Assembly: GCF_021491355.1 (NCBI RefSeq)
Contig: NZ_JAKENF010000005.1
Location: 186,001-250,000, forward strand
DNA from: Alitabrizicola rongguiensis
GTDB lineage: Bacteria > Pseudomonadota > Alphaproteobacteria > Rhodobacterales > Rhodobacteraceae
Length of the DNA stretch: 64,000 nucleotides
Reading direction: 5' to 3'
Position 1 is the first letter of the stretch; every line of letters starts with the position of its first letter. The notes below the pieces were generated by a model. That model saw nothing but the letters and a program-made list of their open reading frames with translations. It was not told the DNA's origin and did no database searches. Made by a program: the position numbers and the translations under genes. This document shows, in pieces, positions 40,721 to 49,428 of the stretch.

Positions 40721-40921
40721 TCACGGAGTGACGTCAGCGACATTGTCGCCCATTGCAGCTTGCGCATCGTCCATTTGGCCCGAGACCTCGTTGCCGAGGT
40801 TGGTCAGGGCGATGGTGCCGACCGCAATCGCGAGGATCAGGGCAATGCCATATTCGACGAGGGTCACGCCCTTTTCGTCGCGGGAGAAGCGGGCGAAAAG
40901 CGAGGTCAGTTTCGAAAGCAT
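40721..40921 (-). CDS. Flp/Fap-type major pilin
   Basis: This 66-residue prepilin has the leader MLSKLTSLFARFSRDEKG. Cleavage is expected after Gly18, followed by VTLVEYGIALILAIAVGTIAL. The Glu-Tyr pair (EYG) after the cut is the Flp hallmark. The mature protein is about 48 residues, mostly one helix. It starts at the ATG at 40921 with AAGGAG 7 nt upstream. It is the first gene of the minus-strand tad operon. Confidence 0.95.
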   Translation of the reverse strand: MLSKLTSLFARFSRDEKGVTLVEYGIALILAIAVGTIALTNLGNEVSGQMDDAQAAMGDNVADVTP

Positions 40922-41216
40922 CAGGTAACTCCTTGTTACATTGCACGATGGACCGGACGCACCGGCCGGAATCACGAACCTTGGCCTTCGCTTCGGTTCC
41001 CCTCCAATGTCGCTGCTTGCCCGAGCCGCCGCTTCCTCTGGACAGATGAAGAATTCGCGCAGGGATTGTTTTTTCATCGGGCGCGAAGGCGAGGCGGCGC
41101 CAGACGATGAATTGTCTGCAAGCGCCAGACCGATGGATCGTCGACTGTGGCCTTCCCAATTGGCCGGTCCTCTGCAACAGTCCGGACCACACCCGCGCGG
41201 CGAGGGAGGACAGCGC
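40922..41216. other. Divergent control region, flp to SDR
   Basis: This 295-bp gap must hold the flp promoter (minus) and the promoter of the plus-strand catabolic operon. I could not pick out convincing -35/-10 pairs, and no sigma-54 GG-N10-GC match with conserved flanks was found. No small gene with a ribosome-binding site is evident. Confidence 0.4.
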
Positions 41217-41993
41217 TTGGACATGGGTCTTGCCGGCAAGGTCGTCGTGATCACCGGGGCGGCCGCCGGGATCGGGCGCGCTGTCGCGCTCGAGGCGGTG
41301 CGCGAGGGCGTCGGTGCGCTTGTCCTGACCGACCGGGATCCGGACCTTGCCCGCAAGACCGGTGAGTTGCCGGGCGGCGTCGATGTTGCCTTCGTTCAGG
41401 CCGATCTTGAGGATCCCGCCGCAGCGGGCAGGGTCGCGGGGGCCGCCCTTGATCGCTTCGGCAGGATCGACGGGCTGGTGAATGCCGCCGGGCTGACCAC
41501 GCGTGGCTCGTTCGTCGATGGCACGGTCGAAACCTGGGACTTGTTGTTCGACGTGAATGCGCGGGCGGCGTTCCTGCTGATGCAGGCGACCATTGCCGAC
41601 ATGCGCCGACGGCGCGCGGGCGGCTCGATCGTCAATATCCTGTCGATGAACGCGTATTGCGGCATTCCTGAGCTTGCCATCTATGCGGCGACCAAGGGTG
41701 CGCTGATGACGCTGACCCGCAACGCGGCCAATGCCCATATGGCCGACCGCATCCGGGTCAACGGCATCAATCTTGGCTGGGTCGCGACCGAGAGCGAGCG
41801 GAAGATGCAGGCCGAGGTGCTGGGGCGCGGACCTGACTGGGAGACAGCAGAAGCGGCGCGCCTGCCGCTCGGCCGGTTGGTGACCGAGGAGGAAACCGCC
41901 CGCCTGGCCGTGTTCCTGTTGGGGGCCGCCTCGGTTCCCATGACCGGGGCGATCGTGGATTTCGAACAGAAGGTTGCCGGGGCAATCGGCTAG
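41217..41993 (+). CDS. Short-chain dehydrogenase/reductase
   Basis: This 258-residue Rossmann oxidoreductase has the NAD(P)-binding TGAAAGIGRAVALEA, the DRDP turn with an acidic residue that favours NAD, NAAG, and the catalytic IYAATKGALM (YxxxK). The Ser is offered by ILSMNAYCG. The start is probably the TTG at 41217, as GGAGGA lies 6 nt upstream; the ATG at 41223 would be 12 nt from it. It is the first gene of the plus-strand catabolic run and precedes the RpiR regulator by 8 bp. The substrate is probably a polyol or sugar, by context. Confidence 0.85.
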   Translation: MDMGLAGKVVVITGAAAGIGRAVALEAVREGVGALVLTDRDPDLARKTGELPGGVDVAFVQADLEDPAAAGRVAGAALDRFGRIDGLVNAAGLTTRGSFVDGTVETWDLLFDVNARAAFLLMQATIADMRRRRAGGSIVNILSMNAYCGIPELAIYAATKGALMTLTRNAANAHMADRIRVNGINLGWVATESERKMQAEVLGRGPDWETAEAARLPLGRLVTEEETARLAVFLLGAASVPMTGAIVDFEQKVAGAIG

Positions 41994-42001
41994 GGGGCAG
42001 G

Positions 42002-42880
42002 GTGGAACAGTCCGCGACCGCAACTGGACAGAGCCCGCCCCGGGACTATGAGGCCCTTCGCGCGGAACTCGCCGCCCGGTCGGGCAGCCTCAGCCGCAGA
42101 TTGGCGCAGGTCGCGCAGTTCTTCCTCAACCACCCCGAGGAAGTCGCCATCAACACGCTCGTCCAGCTGGCAGCCCAGGCCCAAGTGCCGCCGGCGACGA
42201 TCACCCGATTTGCCAAGGAACTGGGGTTTGGCGGTTTCGCCGAACTGCAGGCCGTGTTCCGGGAACGCCTGCTTGGGCCGCGCCTTCCTTACGTCTCGCG
42301 CATCGGAAACCGACTTCCGCCGGGCGAGTTGTCGCTGGCGGACAGCGATCTGGATCACCCGGACCTTGTGTTTGGCGGCATGGTCCAGGCTGCCATGCAG
42401 TCGCTGCTCCGCATCGACGAGACGCTGGACCGGCAGGTGCTGGCCCGATTCGTCGATGTTCTGGCCGCGGCCGAGATGATCCATGTCGCTGCAGCCAGGG
42501 GGGCCTTCGGGTTGGGCGCCTATGCCTTTTACGGCATGGCGAAGATCGGTCGGCGGGTGAGTCTGCTCGACAATCTTGGTGCGATGCGGGCCGAGCAGGT
42601 CTGCGCGATAGGTCCGTCGGACGTGCTGTTGGCGATGACCTTCGACGACTACACGCCCGAGACAGTCGAGATCGCCCGCATGGCGGCGCGGAACGGGCGG
42701 CAGGTGCTGGCGATCACCGACAATGAACTCAGCCCGGTGGTCGGGCTCGCCCAGCACGTCCTTTATGTCAACGAGGCCCGGCTTGGGCACCTAAGGTCGC
42801 AAGTGCCGGCGATGATCGTGTGCCAGGCGCTCATCGTCAGTCTTGCGCGGCGGCTGGGTGGCGCATTGTCGCCCAAGTGA
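42002..42880 (+). CDS. RpiR/MurR-family regulator (HTH plus SIS domain)
   Basis: This 292-residue regulator has an N-terminal HTH_6 domain (about 20-95: LSRRLAQVAQFFLNHPEEVA, VPPATITRFAKELGFGGFAE). A SIS sugar-phosphate-binding domain follows (about 135-280, with IHVAAARGAFGLGAYAFY and LLAMTFDDYTPETVEIARMA). It starts at the GTG at 42002 with AGGGGG just upstream. In rhizobia, RpiR-family IolR controls inositol genes. The AT-rich repeats just downstream (42882-42930) are probable binding sites for control of the genes that follow. Confidence 0.9.
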   Translation: MEQSATATGQSPPRDYEALRAELAARSGSLSRRLAQVAQFFLNHPEEVAINTLVQLAAQAQVPPATITRFAKELGFGGFAELQAVFRERLLGPRLPYVSRIGNRLPPGELSLADSDLDHPDLVFGGMVQAAMQSLLRIDETLDRQVLARFVDVLAAAEMIHVAAARGAFGLGAYAFYGMAKIGRRVSLLDNLGAMRAEQVCAIGPSDVLLAMTFDDYTPETVEIARMAARNGRQVLAITDNELSPVVGLAQHVLYVNEARLGHLRSQVPAMIVCQALIVSLARRLGGALSPK

Positions 42881-42881
42881 A

Positions 42882-42930
42882 ATGAAATTTTCATCTGCAG
42901 AAAAATGAAAATTCCGTTGCAAAATTTCCC
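42882..42930. promoter_or_regulatory. Candidate RpiR operators
   Basis: ATGAAATTTTCAT (42882-42894) is a perfect palindrome. Related half-sites ATGAAAATTCC (42905-42915) and GCAAAATTTCCC (42919-42930) follow. The cluster lies in the 85-bp gap between rpiR and the second SDR gene, which implies a regulated promoter there. Confidence 0.5.
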
Positions 42931-42965
42931 TGCTCCCCGAAAGATCGGATTGGGGAGAATCTGCG

Positions 42966-43691
42966 ATGACCAAGGCTAGCTTCGACTTTTCGGAGACGTC
43001 GGTTCTTGTGGTGGGCGCCAGCCGGGCCGGCATCGGGGCGGCTATCGCGCGATCGTTCCAGGAGGCAGGGGCCGACGTAACGATCACGGGGGCCGAGCCG
43101 GAACCAGCAGCAGAGGACAGCGGGCGCTTTCCCTATATCCAGCTGGACGTGACCGATCTGGACGCCGTCCGTGCCGTGGCGGCGGCAACGCCGAAACTGG
43201 ATGTCCTGGTCAATTGCGCGGCCATCACCTCGCGAGGGGAGGAAATGGCCCCGGCCTTTTTCCAGCGCGTCGTCGATGTGAACCTTCACGGCACCTTCCG
43301 CACAGCGGAAGCCTTCCACGGCCATCTAAAGGCGAGCCACGGGTCGCTCATCAACATCGCCTCGATGTATGCGACCTTCGGCAGCCCCAGGAACCCCGCC
43401 TACGGCGCAAGCAAGGCGGCGGTGCAGCAACTCACCAAGTCGCTTGCCATCGCCTGGGCGCCCGATGGCATCCGGGTGAACGCAGTGGCCCCCGGCTTCA
43501 TCGTGACGCAGCAATCGGCGCGAAGCCGCACCGATCCGGCCCATGTCGCGGCGGTGAACTTGCGAACGCCGATGGGGCGGTGGGGTCAGCCCGAGGACAT
43601 TGCCGGACCGGTGCTGTTCCTGGCCTCGCCCGCCGCCGCATTCATGACCGGCACCTGCCTTGCCATCGACGGAGGGTATTCGGTTGCCTGA
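42966..43691 (+). CDS. Short-chain dehydrogenase/reductase
   Basis: This 241-residue SDR has the cofactor loop VGASRAGIGAAIA. The catalytic Ser and Tyr-Lys are in NIASMYATFGSPRNPAYGASK. PGFIVTQQ and the C-terminal GTCLAIDGGYSVA are standard. It starts at the ATG at 42966 with GGGGAGA about 7 nt upstream and follows the RpiR operators. It differs from the first SDR (about 240 versus 258 residues, different substrate loops), so the two probably act on different carbons or intermediates. Confidence 0.88.
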   Translation: MTKASFDFSETSVLVVGASRAGIGAAIARSFQEAGADVTITGAEPEPAAEDSGRFPYIQLDVTDLDAVRAVAAATPKLDVLVNCAAITSRGEEMAPAFFQRVVDVNLHGTFRTAEAFHGHLKASHGSLINIASMYATFGSPRNPAYGASKAAVQQLTKSLAIAWAPDGIRVNAVAPGFIVTQQSARSRTDPAHVAAVNLRTPMGRWGQPEDIAGPVLFLASPAAAFMTGTCLAIDGGYSVA

Positions 43692-43715
43692 CCACCAGAG
43701 CAGGGATTGCCCGCC

Positions 43716-44870
43716 ATGACCGAGTTCCACCGGATCGGCGCCGCGGTCATCGGGACCGGATTTATCGGCACGGTACATCTTGAGGCACTGCGCCGTCTTG
43801 GCGTTCCGGTGCGTGGCGTCTTGGGGTCGAGCCCGGAGCGCGCTGCGGATCGGGCAACTGCGCTCGGGGTCGCACGGGCCTATCGCTCGCTCGCGGAACT
43901 GCTGGAGGACCCATCGGTCGACGTGGTTCATGTGACCTCGCCGAATGTCGCGCATTTCGACCAGGTGATGCAAATCCTCGCGGCGGGGCGACATGTCGTC
44001 TGCGAAAAACCGCTGGCGATGACCTCGGCGCAGTCGGCGGAGATGGTCGCGGCGGCGAGCATCACCGGCAAGGTCGCTGCCGTCTGCTACAACACCCGAT
44101 TCTACCCGCTGAACCAGCATGCGCACCGGATGGTCGCCGATGGCGCCCTTGGCGAGGTGCGGCTTGTCACCGGACATTACCATCAGGACTGGCTGGTCAA
44201 GCCGACCGACTGGAACTGGCGGCTCGAAACCGAAGAAGGGGGCGAGTTGCGCTCGGTCGGCGACATCGGCACCCACTGGATGGACCTGACAAGCTTCATC
44301 ACCGGCCAGAAGGTCGTCTCGGTCATGGCCGATCTGGCGACCTTCCTGCCCGAACGGCAGAAGCCGGTGGGGCCGGTCGAGACCTTTGCCGCGGCCACAG
44401 GTGCCACCCAGACCAGGCAGATCAGGACCGACGACGCGGCGACGATCCTGCTGCGGTTTGCGAACGGCGCGCGGGGAACGGTTTCGACAAGTCAGGTCAG
44501 CCCGGGCCGGAAGAACTCGCTGGTCTGGGACATTGCCGGTTCCGCCGCATCGGCGGCCTGGAACTCGGAAACGCCGGATCACCTGTGGATCGGCCACCGC
44601 GATGCGCCGAACCAGATACTGCAGCGCGATGCTGCACTTATGAACGTGGCCGGCGCTGCGGCAGCTGCCCTTCCGGGCGGCCATGTCGAAGGCTTCGCCG
44701 ACACGTTCCGCGCGCTGTTTCGGCAGGTCTATTCCGACGTTGCCCTAGGGGCGCGCGGACCGGACGCGACCTATGCCGGTTTCGAGGATGGACACCGTGA
44801 GATGTTGTTCTGCGACGCGGTCCTGAAAAGCGCCCGCAGTGGACGGTGGGTCGATCTGGACAGTCTCTAG
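43716..44870 (+). CDS. Gfo/Idh/MocA family oxidoreductase (first)
   Basis: This 384-residue NAD(P)-dependent sugar or cyclitol dehydrogenase begins with the Rossmann AAVIGTGFIGTVH. VCEKPLAMT carries the EKP catalytic lysine, and the active-site SVGDIGTHWMD holds the conserved Asp and His. RFYPLNQHAHRMV and GHYHQDWLVKPTDWNW line the substrate side. The ATG at 43716 is chosen over a TTG 9 bp upstream that lies too close to the ribosome-binding site. This is the member most like IolG/MocA in its intact catalytic set. Confidence 0.9.
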   Translation: MTEFHRIGAAVIGTGFIGTVHLEALRRLGVPVRGVLGSSPERAADRATALGVARAYRSLAELLEDPSVDVVHVTSPNVAHFDQVMQILAAGRHVVCEKPLAMTSAQSAEMVAAASITGKVAAVCYNTRFYPLNQHAHRMVADGALGEVRLVTGHYHQDWLVKPTDWNWRLETEEGGELRSVGDIGTHWMDLTSFITGQKVVSVMADLATFLPERQKPVGPVETFAAATGATQTRQIRTDDAATILLRFANGARGTVSTSQVSPGRKNSLVWDIAGSAASAAWNSETPDHLWIGHRDAPNQILQRDAALMNVAGAAAAALPGGHVEGFADTFRALFRQVYSDVALGARGPDATYAGFEDGHREMLFCDAVLKSARSGRWVDLDSL

Positions 44871-44888
44871 ACGAAAGGAGCGAGGGCG

Positions 44889-45803
44889 ATGAAACTGGGA
44901 ATCCTGACGGCGCCATTTCCAGAGCTGCCGCTTCAGCAGGTGGCAGACTGGGCAAGCGGAGCCGGGTTCGAGGCGATCGAGATTGCCTGCTGGCCTTCGG
45001 CAGGGGGTGAAAAGCGGCGCTATGCCGGCACGTCCCATCTGCCGATCGAGGACATGACGCCAGCTCAGGCCAGCGAGATTGTCGGGCAGCTTGCCGGGAA
45101 GGGGCTTACGATCTCGGGTCTGGGCTATTACCCCAATCCGCTTCATGCCGACGCGGCGCATCGCGAGAATGTCATCGGCCATTTGACGAAGGTCATCTCG
45201 GCCGCCGCGATGATGAAGGTCGGGGTCGTGAACACCTTCGTCGGTGGCGACCGGACCTTGACGGTAGACCAGAACTGGGAGCGGGCCGCCCAGATCTTCC
45301 CGCCGATCATCGCCCATGCCCGCGAGAATGGCATCCGGCTGGCCTTCGAGAACTGTCCGATGATCTTCTCGCACGACGAATGGCCGGGCGGCCACAACAT
45401 CGCCTATTCGCCGAAGGTCTGGCGGCGTATCTTCGACAGTTGGGGCGAGGCGGTCGGGATGAATTTCGATCCAAGCCATCTTGTCTGGCAGATGATCGAC
45501 CCGCTACGCTTCATCAGGGAGTTCGGCAGTCGGATGGTCCATGTCCATGCCAAGGATCTGATGATCGACAGGGAGGGTCTGTACGAGAATGGGATCATGT
45601 CGCTCGGCATGGGCTGGCAGGTTCCGCGCATGCCGGGGCTCGGGGATGTGAACTGGGCCGAGCTCTTTTCCGGCCTTTATCGCGCCGGCTACGATGGCCC
45701 GGTCATCATCGAGCATGAGGACCGCAACTTCGAAGGAACCCGCGAGAAGGTCCAGCGCGGTTTCCTTCTCGCCCGAGACGTGCTTAGCCCCTTCGTCAAG
45801 TAA
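44889..45803 (+). CDS. Sugar phosphate isomerase/epimerase-like TIM barrel
   Basis: This 304-residue AP-endonuclease-2-type TIM barrel has metal ligands that can be followed: Glu in RLAFENCP, Asp/His in GMNFDPSHLVWQ, His in MVHVHAKDL and Glu in VIIEHEDRNF. Related proteins are IolE, IolI, MocC, L-rhamnose-type isomerases and 3-keto-sugar lyases or epimerases. It probably acts on a keto intermediate made by one of the dehydrogenases. It starts at the ATG at 44889 (GGAGCGAGG upstream), 18 bp after the Gfo/Idh gene. Confidence 0.88.
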   Translation: MKLGILTAPFPELPLQQVADWASGAGFEAIEIACWPSAGGEKRRYAGTSHLPIEDMTPAQASEIVGQLAGKGLTISGLGYYPNPLHADAAHRENVIGHLTKVISAAAMMKVGVVNTFVGGDRTLTVDQNWERAAQIFPPIIAHARENGIRLAFENCPMIFSHDEWPGGHNIAYSPKVWRRIFDSWGEAVGMNFDPSHLVWQMIDPLRFIREFGSRMVHVHAKDLMIDREGLYENGIMSLGMGWQVPRMPGLGDVNWAELFSGLYRAGYDGPVIIEHEDRNFEGTREKVQRGFLLARDVLSPFVK

Positions 45804-45854
45804 ATGGGGCGAAAAATAAACGTAAGAACAATGCTTTAAATGGGAGGAAGACAC

Positions 45855-46880
45855 ATGAAAAAACGACTTCTGGGAACTGCTTCGCTGGCGCTGGCCCTTG
45901 GCCTCGGCAGTGCGGCCCTGGCGGAAGGCTACAAGATCGGAATTTCGAACACGGTACAGGGCAACGGCTGGCGCGAAGAGATGATCTGCGCGATGAAGGC
46001 CGAGGCACTGGCTTCGGGCAAGGTCGACTCGCTGAACATTGCGCACCGCAACACCGACGCGGCCGGCCAACTGGAGGATATCCGCAACCTCATCCAGGCC
46101 GGGGTGAACGCGATCGTCGTGAACCCGACCAATGCCGACGGCATCAATGCCGCGATCAAGGAGGCCACCGACAAGGGCATCGTGGTCGTCGCGGTCGACC
46201 AGGCGGTGACGGAACCCTCGGCCTACATCCTGTCGAACAACCAGGAAGAATACGCCTATATCGGCGCCAAATGGCTGTTCGAACAGATGGGCGGCAAGGG
46301 CGCTGTCGTCTACATGCGCGGCGCCGCAGGCGCAGGCGCGGACAATGACCGTGACAAGGGCTTCAAGCGGGCGATGGCCGAATACCCGGACATCACGATC
46401 GCGCAAGAGGTCTTCACCGGCTGGCAGCAGGATCAGGGCAAGCAGCAGATCAACGACATCATTGCCGCCGGGGTGCCGTTTCAGGGCGTCTGGACCTCGG
46501 GGATCGACAACGTGATCGTCGATGCCTTCACCGAGGCTGGTGCGCCTTTGGTGCCGATCGTCGGCGCCGACAACGCGGGCTTCGTCAGCCAGTTGTCGAG
46601 CGTCGAGGGGCTGAAGGGTGCGGCCGTGACCAACCCCGGCTCGGTCGGTGGAGCAGGCGTTGCCCTCGCGATCCAGATCCTCGATGGCAAGGTTCCAGCT
46701 GAAAAGACCGTGCTCGTCGATCCGGTCCTTTGGGACAACACCACCGAAGAGGGCAAGGCCCAGATCGCAGCGGCCCAGAACCCGAACCTCAGCCCCGAAT
46801 GGCCAGTCAGCGTCTCCATCCCCGGATGGACGACCTACACGATGGACCAGATCATCGCCTGCAAAGGCCCCGGCGAGTAA
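45855..46880 (+). CDS. Sugar ABC transporter substrate-binding protein (first system)
   Basis: This 341-residue periplasmic binding protein has a Sec signal (MKKRLLGTASLALALGLGSA, cut near ALA-EGY). A Periplasmic_binding_4 fold follows: YKIGISNTVQGNGWREEM, VNAIVVNPTNADGINAAI and VVVAVDQAV. This family binds ribose-, galactose-, inositol- or autoinducer-2-type ligands. GGGAGGAAG precedes the ATG. A strong hairpin follows the gene. Confidence 0.93.
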   Translation: MKKRLLGTASLALALGLGSAALAEGYKIGISNTVQGNGWREEMICAMKAEALASGKVDSLNIAHRNTDAAGQLEDIRNLIQAGVNAIVVNPTNADGINAAIKEATDKGIVVVAVDQAVTEPSAYILSNNQEEYAYIGAKWLFEQMGGKGAVVYMRGAAGAGADNDRDKGFKRAMAEYPDITIAQEVFTGWQQDQGKQQINDIIAAGVPFQGVWTSGIDNVIVDAFTEAGAPLVPIVGADNAGFVSQLSSVEGLKGAAVTNPGSVGGAGVALAIQILDGKVPAEKTVLVDPVLWDNTTEEGKAQIAAAQNPNLSPEWPVSVSIPGWTTYTMDQIIACKGPGE

Positions 46881-46887
46881 CGACCAA

Positions 46888-46913
46888 GGGTCTCCGGCCA
46901 ATGCCGGAGACCC
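46888..46913 (+). terminator. Hairpin after the first binding-protein gene
   Basis: GGGTCTCCGGC (46888-46898) and GCCGGAGACCC (46903-46913) form a perfect 11-bp stem with loop CAAT, 7 bp past the stop codon. There is no U-run. Such hairpins after binding-protein genes stabilise that part of the message or reduce read-through into the ATPase gene. Confidence 0.65.
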
Positions 46914-46948
46914 AGCTTCCGCCTCGAAGGACCCGGTGCAGTTGACCC

Positions 46949-48457
46949 ATGGCTGAAAGTGAAACGACGGCGCCCGTGCTGGACGCCGAGGGCGTGTCGA
47001 AGCGGTTCGGCGCAGTTCAGGCCCTGCGCGATGCATCGCTGCGCCTGGGGAAGGGTGAGATCGTTGCCCTTATGGGCGCCAACGGCGCCGGGAAATCGAC
47101 GCTGGTCAAGATCCTGACCGGCGCGCTGCGGCGGGACACCGGCCATGTCCGCATCAGGGGAACCGAAGCCCGCCTCAACTCCCCCGCCGCCGCCAGACGG
47201 TCAGGGCTTGTGCCCGTTTATCAGGAACCGTCGCTGATCCCCGATCTCGACGTGGCCGACAACCTTCGCCTCGGGCGCACGCCGGTCGATGCGTTCCGCC
47301 ATTGGGTGGCGGAAATGGGCATTTCCGACCTTCGGCTTGACGACGTGATCGGCGATCTGCCGCTGGCGACCCTGCGTATCCTCGACCTTGCGCGGGCGCT
47401 GGCAGCGGAACCCGATGTGCTGATGCTTGACGAGATGACCGCTGCCCTGCCGACCGACCTGGTCGAGAAGGTGTTGAGGGTCGTGCGCCAGCAGGCTGAT
47501 GGCGGACGGTCGATCATCTATATCTCGCACCGTTTCGCCGAAATCGCGGCGATCTGCGACCGCGCTACCGTCCTGCGTGATGGGGCGACGGTCGGCAACC
47601 TGAAGATCGAGCCGGGGATCGAAGAGCGGGTTGTCGAGCTGATGCTGGGCGGCAAGGTTGCCCCGGTGGCCAGCGAAACCCGCAGCCGCGCAGCGGCCTC
47701 CGGCGACAGTGCCATCATTCCCCGCCTGCGCCTTCGCGGTCTGAAGGCCGGAACGCGGCTGGCCGATGTTTCCTTCGAGCTGAACCGGGGGGAAGTGCTT
47801 GGCGTCGTTGCGCTCGAGGGGCAGGGGCAGGACGAGCTGTTCGATGTGCTTGCCGGCAACCGTCGTCCTGCCGCGGGCAGCCTTGAAGTGGATGGCAGGC
47901 CGGTCGCCTTCGGTCATCCTGCCGATGCGATCGCGGCTGGCCTGACGCTGGTGCCGGGTGACCGGGCGCATGCGCTGCTGATGTCGCGGTCCGTGCGCGA
48001 GAACATCGCCCTGCCGCTTCTGGCGCGGCTTCGCGACTGGGGCGCGATCCGTGTGAGGGACGAGGCCGCACGCGTGACCTCTGCGATCGAGCGGTTGCAG
48101 ATCGACACGCGGGCCCAGGGCGAAGTGCGCCGTCTGTCAGGCGGCAACCAGCAGAAGGTGACCATCGCCCGCTGGATCGCCAAGGGCGTGAACACGCTCC
48201 TCCTCTTCGATCCGACGCGGGGCATCGATGTCCGCACCAAGCGGCAGATCTACGGGCTGGTCCGCGAACTGGCCGGGCAGGGGGCTGCCGTGCTGTTCTA
48301 CACATCCGAGTTGTCCGAGGTGCCGCAGGCCTGCGACCGCGTCGTCGTGATCTTCAACGGACGGGTGGTGGATGTAATCCCGGCAGCCGAGGCCGACGAG
48401 GCCACCCTGATGCGCGCCGCCTACGGCCTGAGCCGGGCCGGGACGGAACCGGCATGA
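46949..48457 (+). CDS. Double-domain sugar ABC ATPase (RbsA type), asymmetric
   Basis: This 502-residue cytosolic ATPase has two nucleotide-binding domains. Domain 1 has an intact Walker A (GANGAGKST, about 43-51) and Walker B with Glu (LMLDEMTAAL), but its signature reads LPLATLR (about 137) instead of LSxGQ. Domain 2 has a degenerate Walker A (ALEGQGQDEL), an intact LSGGNQQK (about 396) and LFDPTRG (about 420) without the catalytic Glu. One of the two composite ATP sites is thus complete and the other is not. It is followed by two permease genes. Confidence 0.9.
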   Translation: MAESETTAPVLDAEGVSKRFGAVQALRDASLRLGKGEIVALMGANGAGKSTLVKILTGALRRDTGHVRIRGTEARLNSPAAARRSGLVPVYQEPSLIPDLDVADNLRLGRTPVDAFRHWVAEMGISDLRLDDVIGDLPLATLRILDLARALAAEPDVLMLDEMTAALPTDLVEKVLRVVRQQADGGRSIIYISHRFAEIAAICDRATVLRDGATVGNLKIEPGIEERVVELMLGGKVAPVASETRSRAAASGDSAIIPRLRLRGLKAGTRLADVSFELNRGEVLGVVALEGQGQDELFDVLAGNRRPAAGSLEVDGRPVAFGHPADAIAAGLTLVPGDRAHALLMSRSVRENIALPLLARLRDWGAIRVRDEAARVTSAIERLQIDTRAQGEVRRLSGGNQQKVTIARWIAKGVNTLLLFDPTRGIDVRTKRQIYGLVRELAGQGAAVLFYTSELSEVPQACDRVVVIFNGRVVDVIPAAEADEATLMRAAYGLSRAGTEPA

Positions 48458-49428
48458 CCCGGTTCCTGTCGAAGAACAGCCGCACGGTCGGTCTTGCCGC
48501 GCTCCTGGCGTTGCTCTTGGTCGCAACCAAGCTGATCCAGCCCGATTTCGGCGCCTCGGGGCTCGAGTCGCTGGCGCGCGCCGTCCTGCCCTTCGCCTTC
48601 GCGACGGTCGGCATGACCATCGTCGTCATCGCCGGCGGGATCGACCTGTCGATGGCGGCGATGATGGCGGTGGCAAGCGTGACCGCAGCCGTGCTGATGG
48701 AGGGCGCGAGCGACGGGCAGGCCGCCATCGCGGTTCTGGGCGTGCTCGTTCTGGGCCTCGTCATGGGGGCGATCAACGGCACGCTGATCGTGCTGACGCG
48801 GGTTCCGGACATCGTGGTGACCCTTGCCATGCTGTTCGTCTGGCAGGGTGTCGCGCTCCTGATCCTCAATGCACCGGGTGGCGGCGCAGCCCCCTGGCTC
48901 AGGGATCTGGTCGTGGGCGGGGTCGTGCTGCCCGGATTGCCGACCGCCCTGACCGAGTGGCTGCCGAAAGCGGTCCTGTTCCTGGTGATTGCGGTCGCGC
49001 TGATCTGGGTGCCGATCCGTCGCTCCCGGCTTGGGTTGATGCTCTACGCCATCGGCAGCGATCAGCTTGCCGCCTTCCGCTCGGGCATTCCAGTAGGGCT
49101 GACGCGGATCGTCGCCTATGCGCTGGCCGGTCTCTTCGCCGCTCTCGGCGGGCTTTCAGTCACCATGGGCACCGGGATCGGCGAGCCCATTCCCGGCCCC
49201 TATCTGATGGCATCAGTCGCGGCTGTTGTGCTTGGCGGCGTGGTGCTGGGGGGCGGTCGAGGGGGCATCGTCGGCCCGGTGCTGGCGGTATTCATCCTGC
49301 GGCTGGTACGGATGGACCTGACCCTTCTCTCGGTCGATCCCAACGTGACGGCGATCATCGAAGGAACCATAACGGTGGCCGTGGTGATGTTCGGCGGCCT
49401 GCTGGCAGTGAGGGGGATGCAGAAATGA
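48454..49428 (+). CDS. Sugar ABC transporter permease (first system, copy 1)
   Basis: This 324-residue BPD_transp_2 permease has about nine or ten membrane helices. It carries the motif VIAGGIDLSMAAMMAVASV after the third helix and the EAA-like region RSRLGLMLYAIGSDQLAA. The late VLGGVVLGGGRGGIVGPVL loop is typical of RbsC/AraH-type permeases. Its ATG overlaps the ATPase stop by 4 bp. It probably forms a heterodimer with the next gene product. Confidence 0.92.
   Translation: MTRFLSKNSRTVGLAALLALLLVATKLIQPDFGASGLESLARAVLPFAFATVGMTIVVIAGGIDLSMAAMMAVASVTAAVLMEGASDGQAAIAVLGVLVLGLVMGAINGTLIVLTRVPDIVVTLAMLFVWQGVALLILNAPGGGAAPWLRDLVVGGVVLPGLPTALTEWLPKAVLFLVIAVALIWVPIRRSRLGLMLYAIGSDQLAAFRSGIPVGLTRIVAYALAGLFAALGGLSVTMGTGIGEPIPGPYLMASVAAVVLGGVVLGGGRGGIVGPVLAVFILRLVRMDLTLLSVDPNVTAIIEGTITVAVVMFGGLLAVRGMQK

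Noticed and set aside
40922-41216. Sigma-54 promoter or a small gene in the flp/SDR gap
   Set aside because: No GG-N10-GC pair with conserved flanking bases and no start codon with a ribosome-binding site could be supported.
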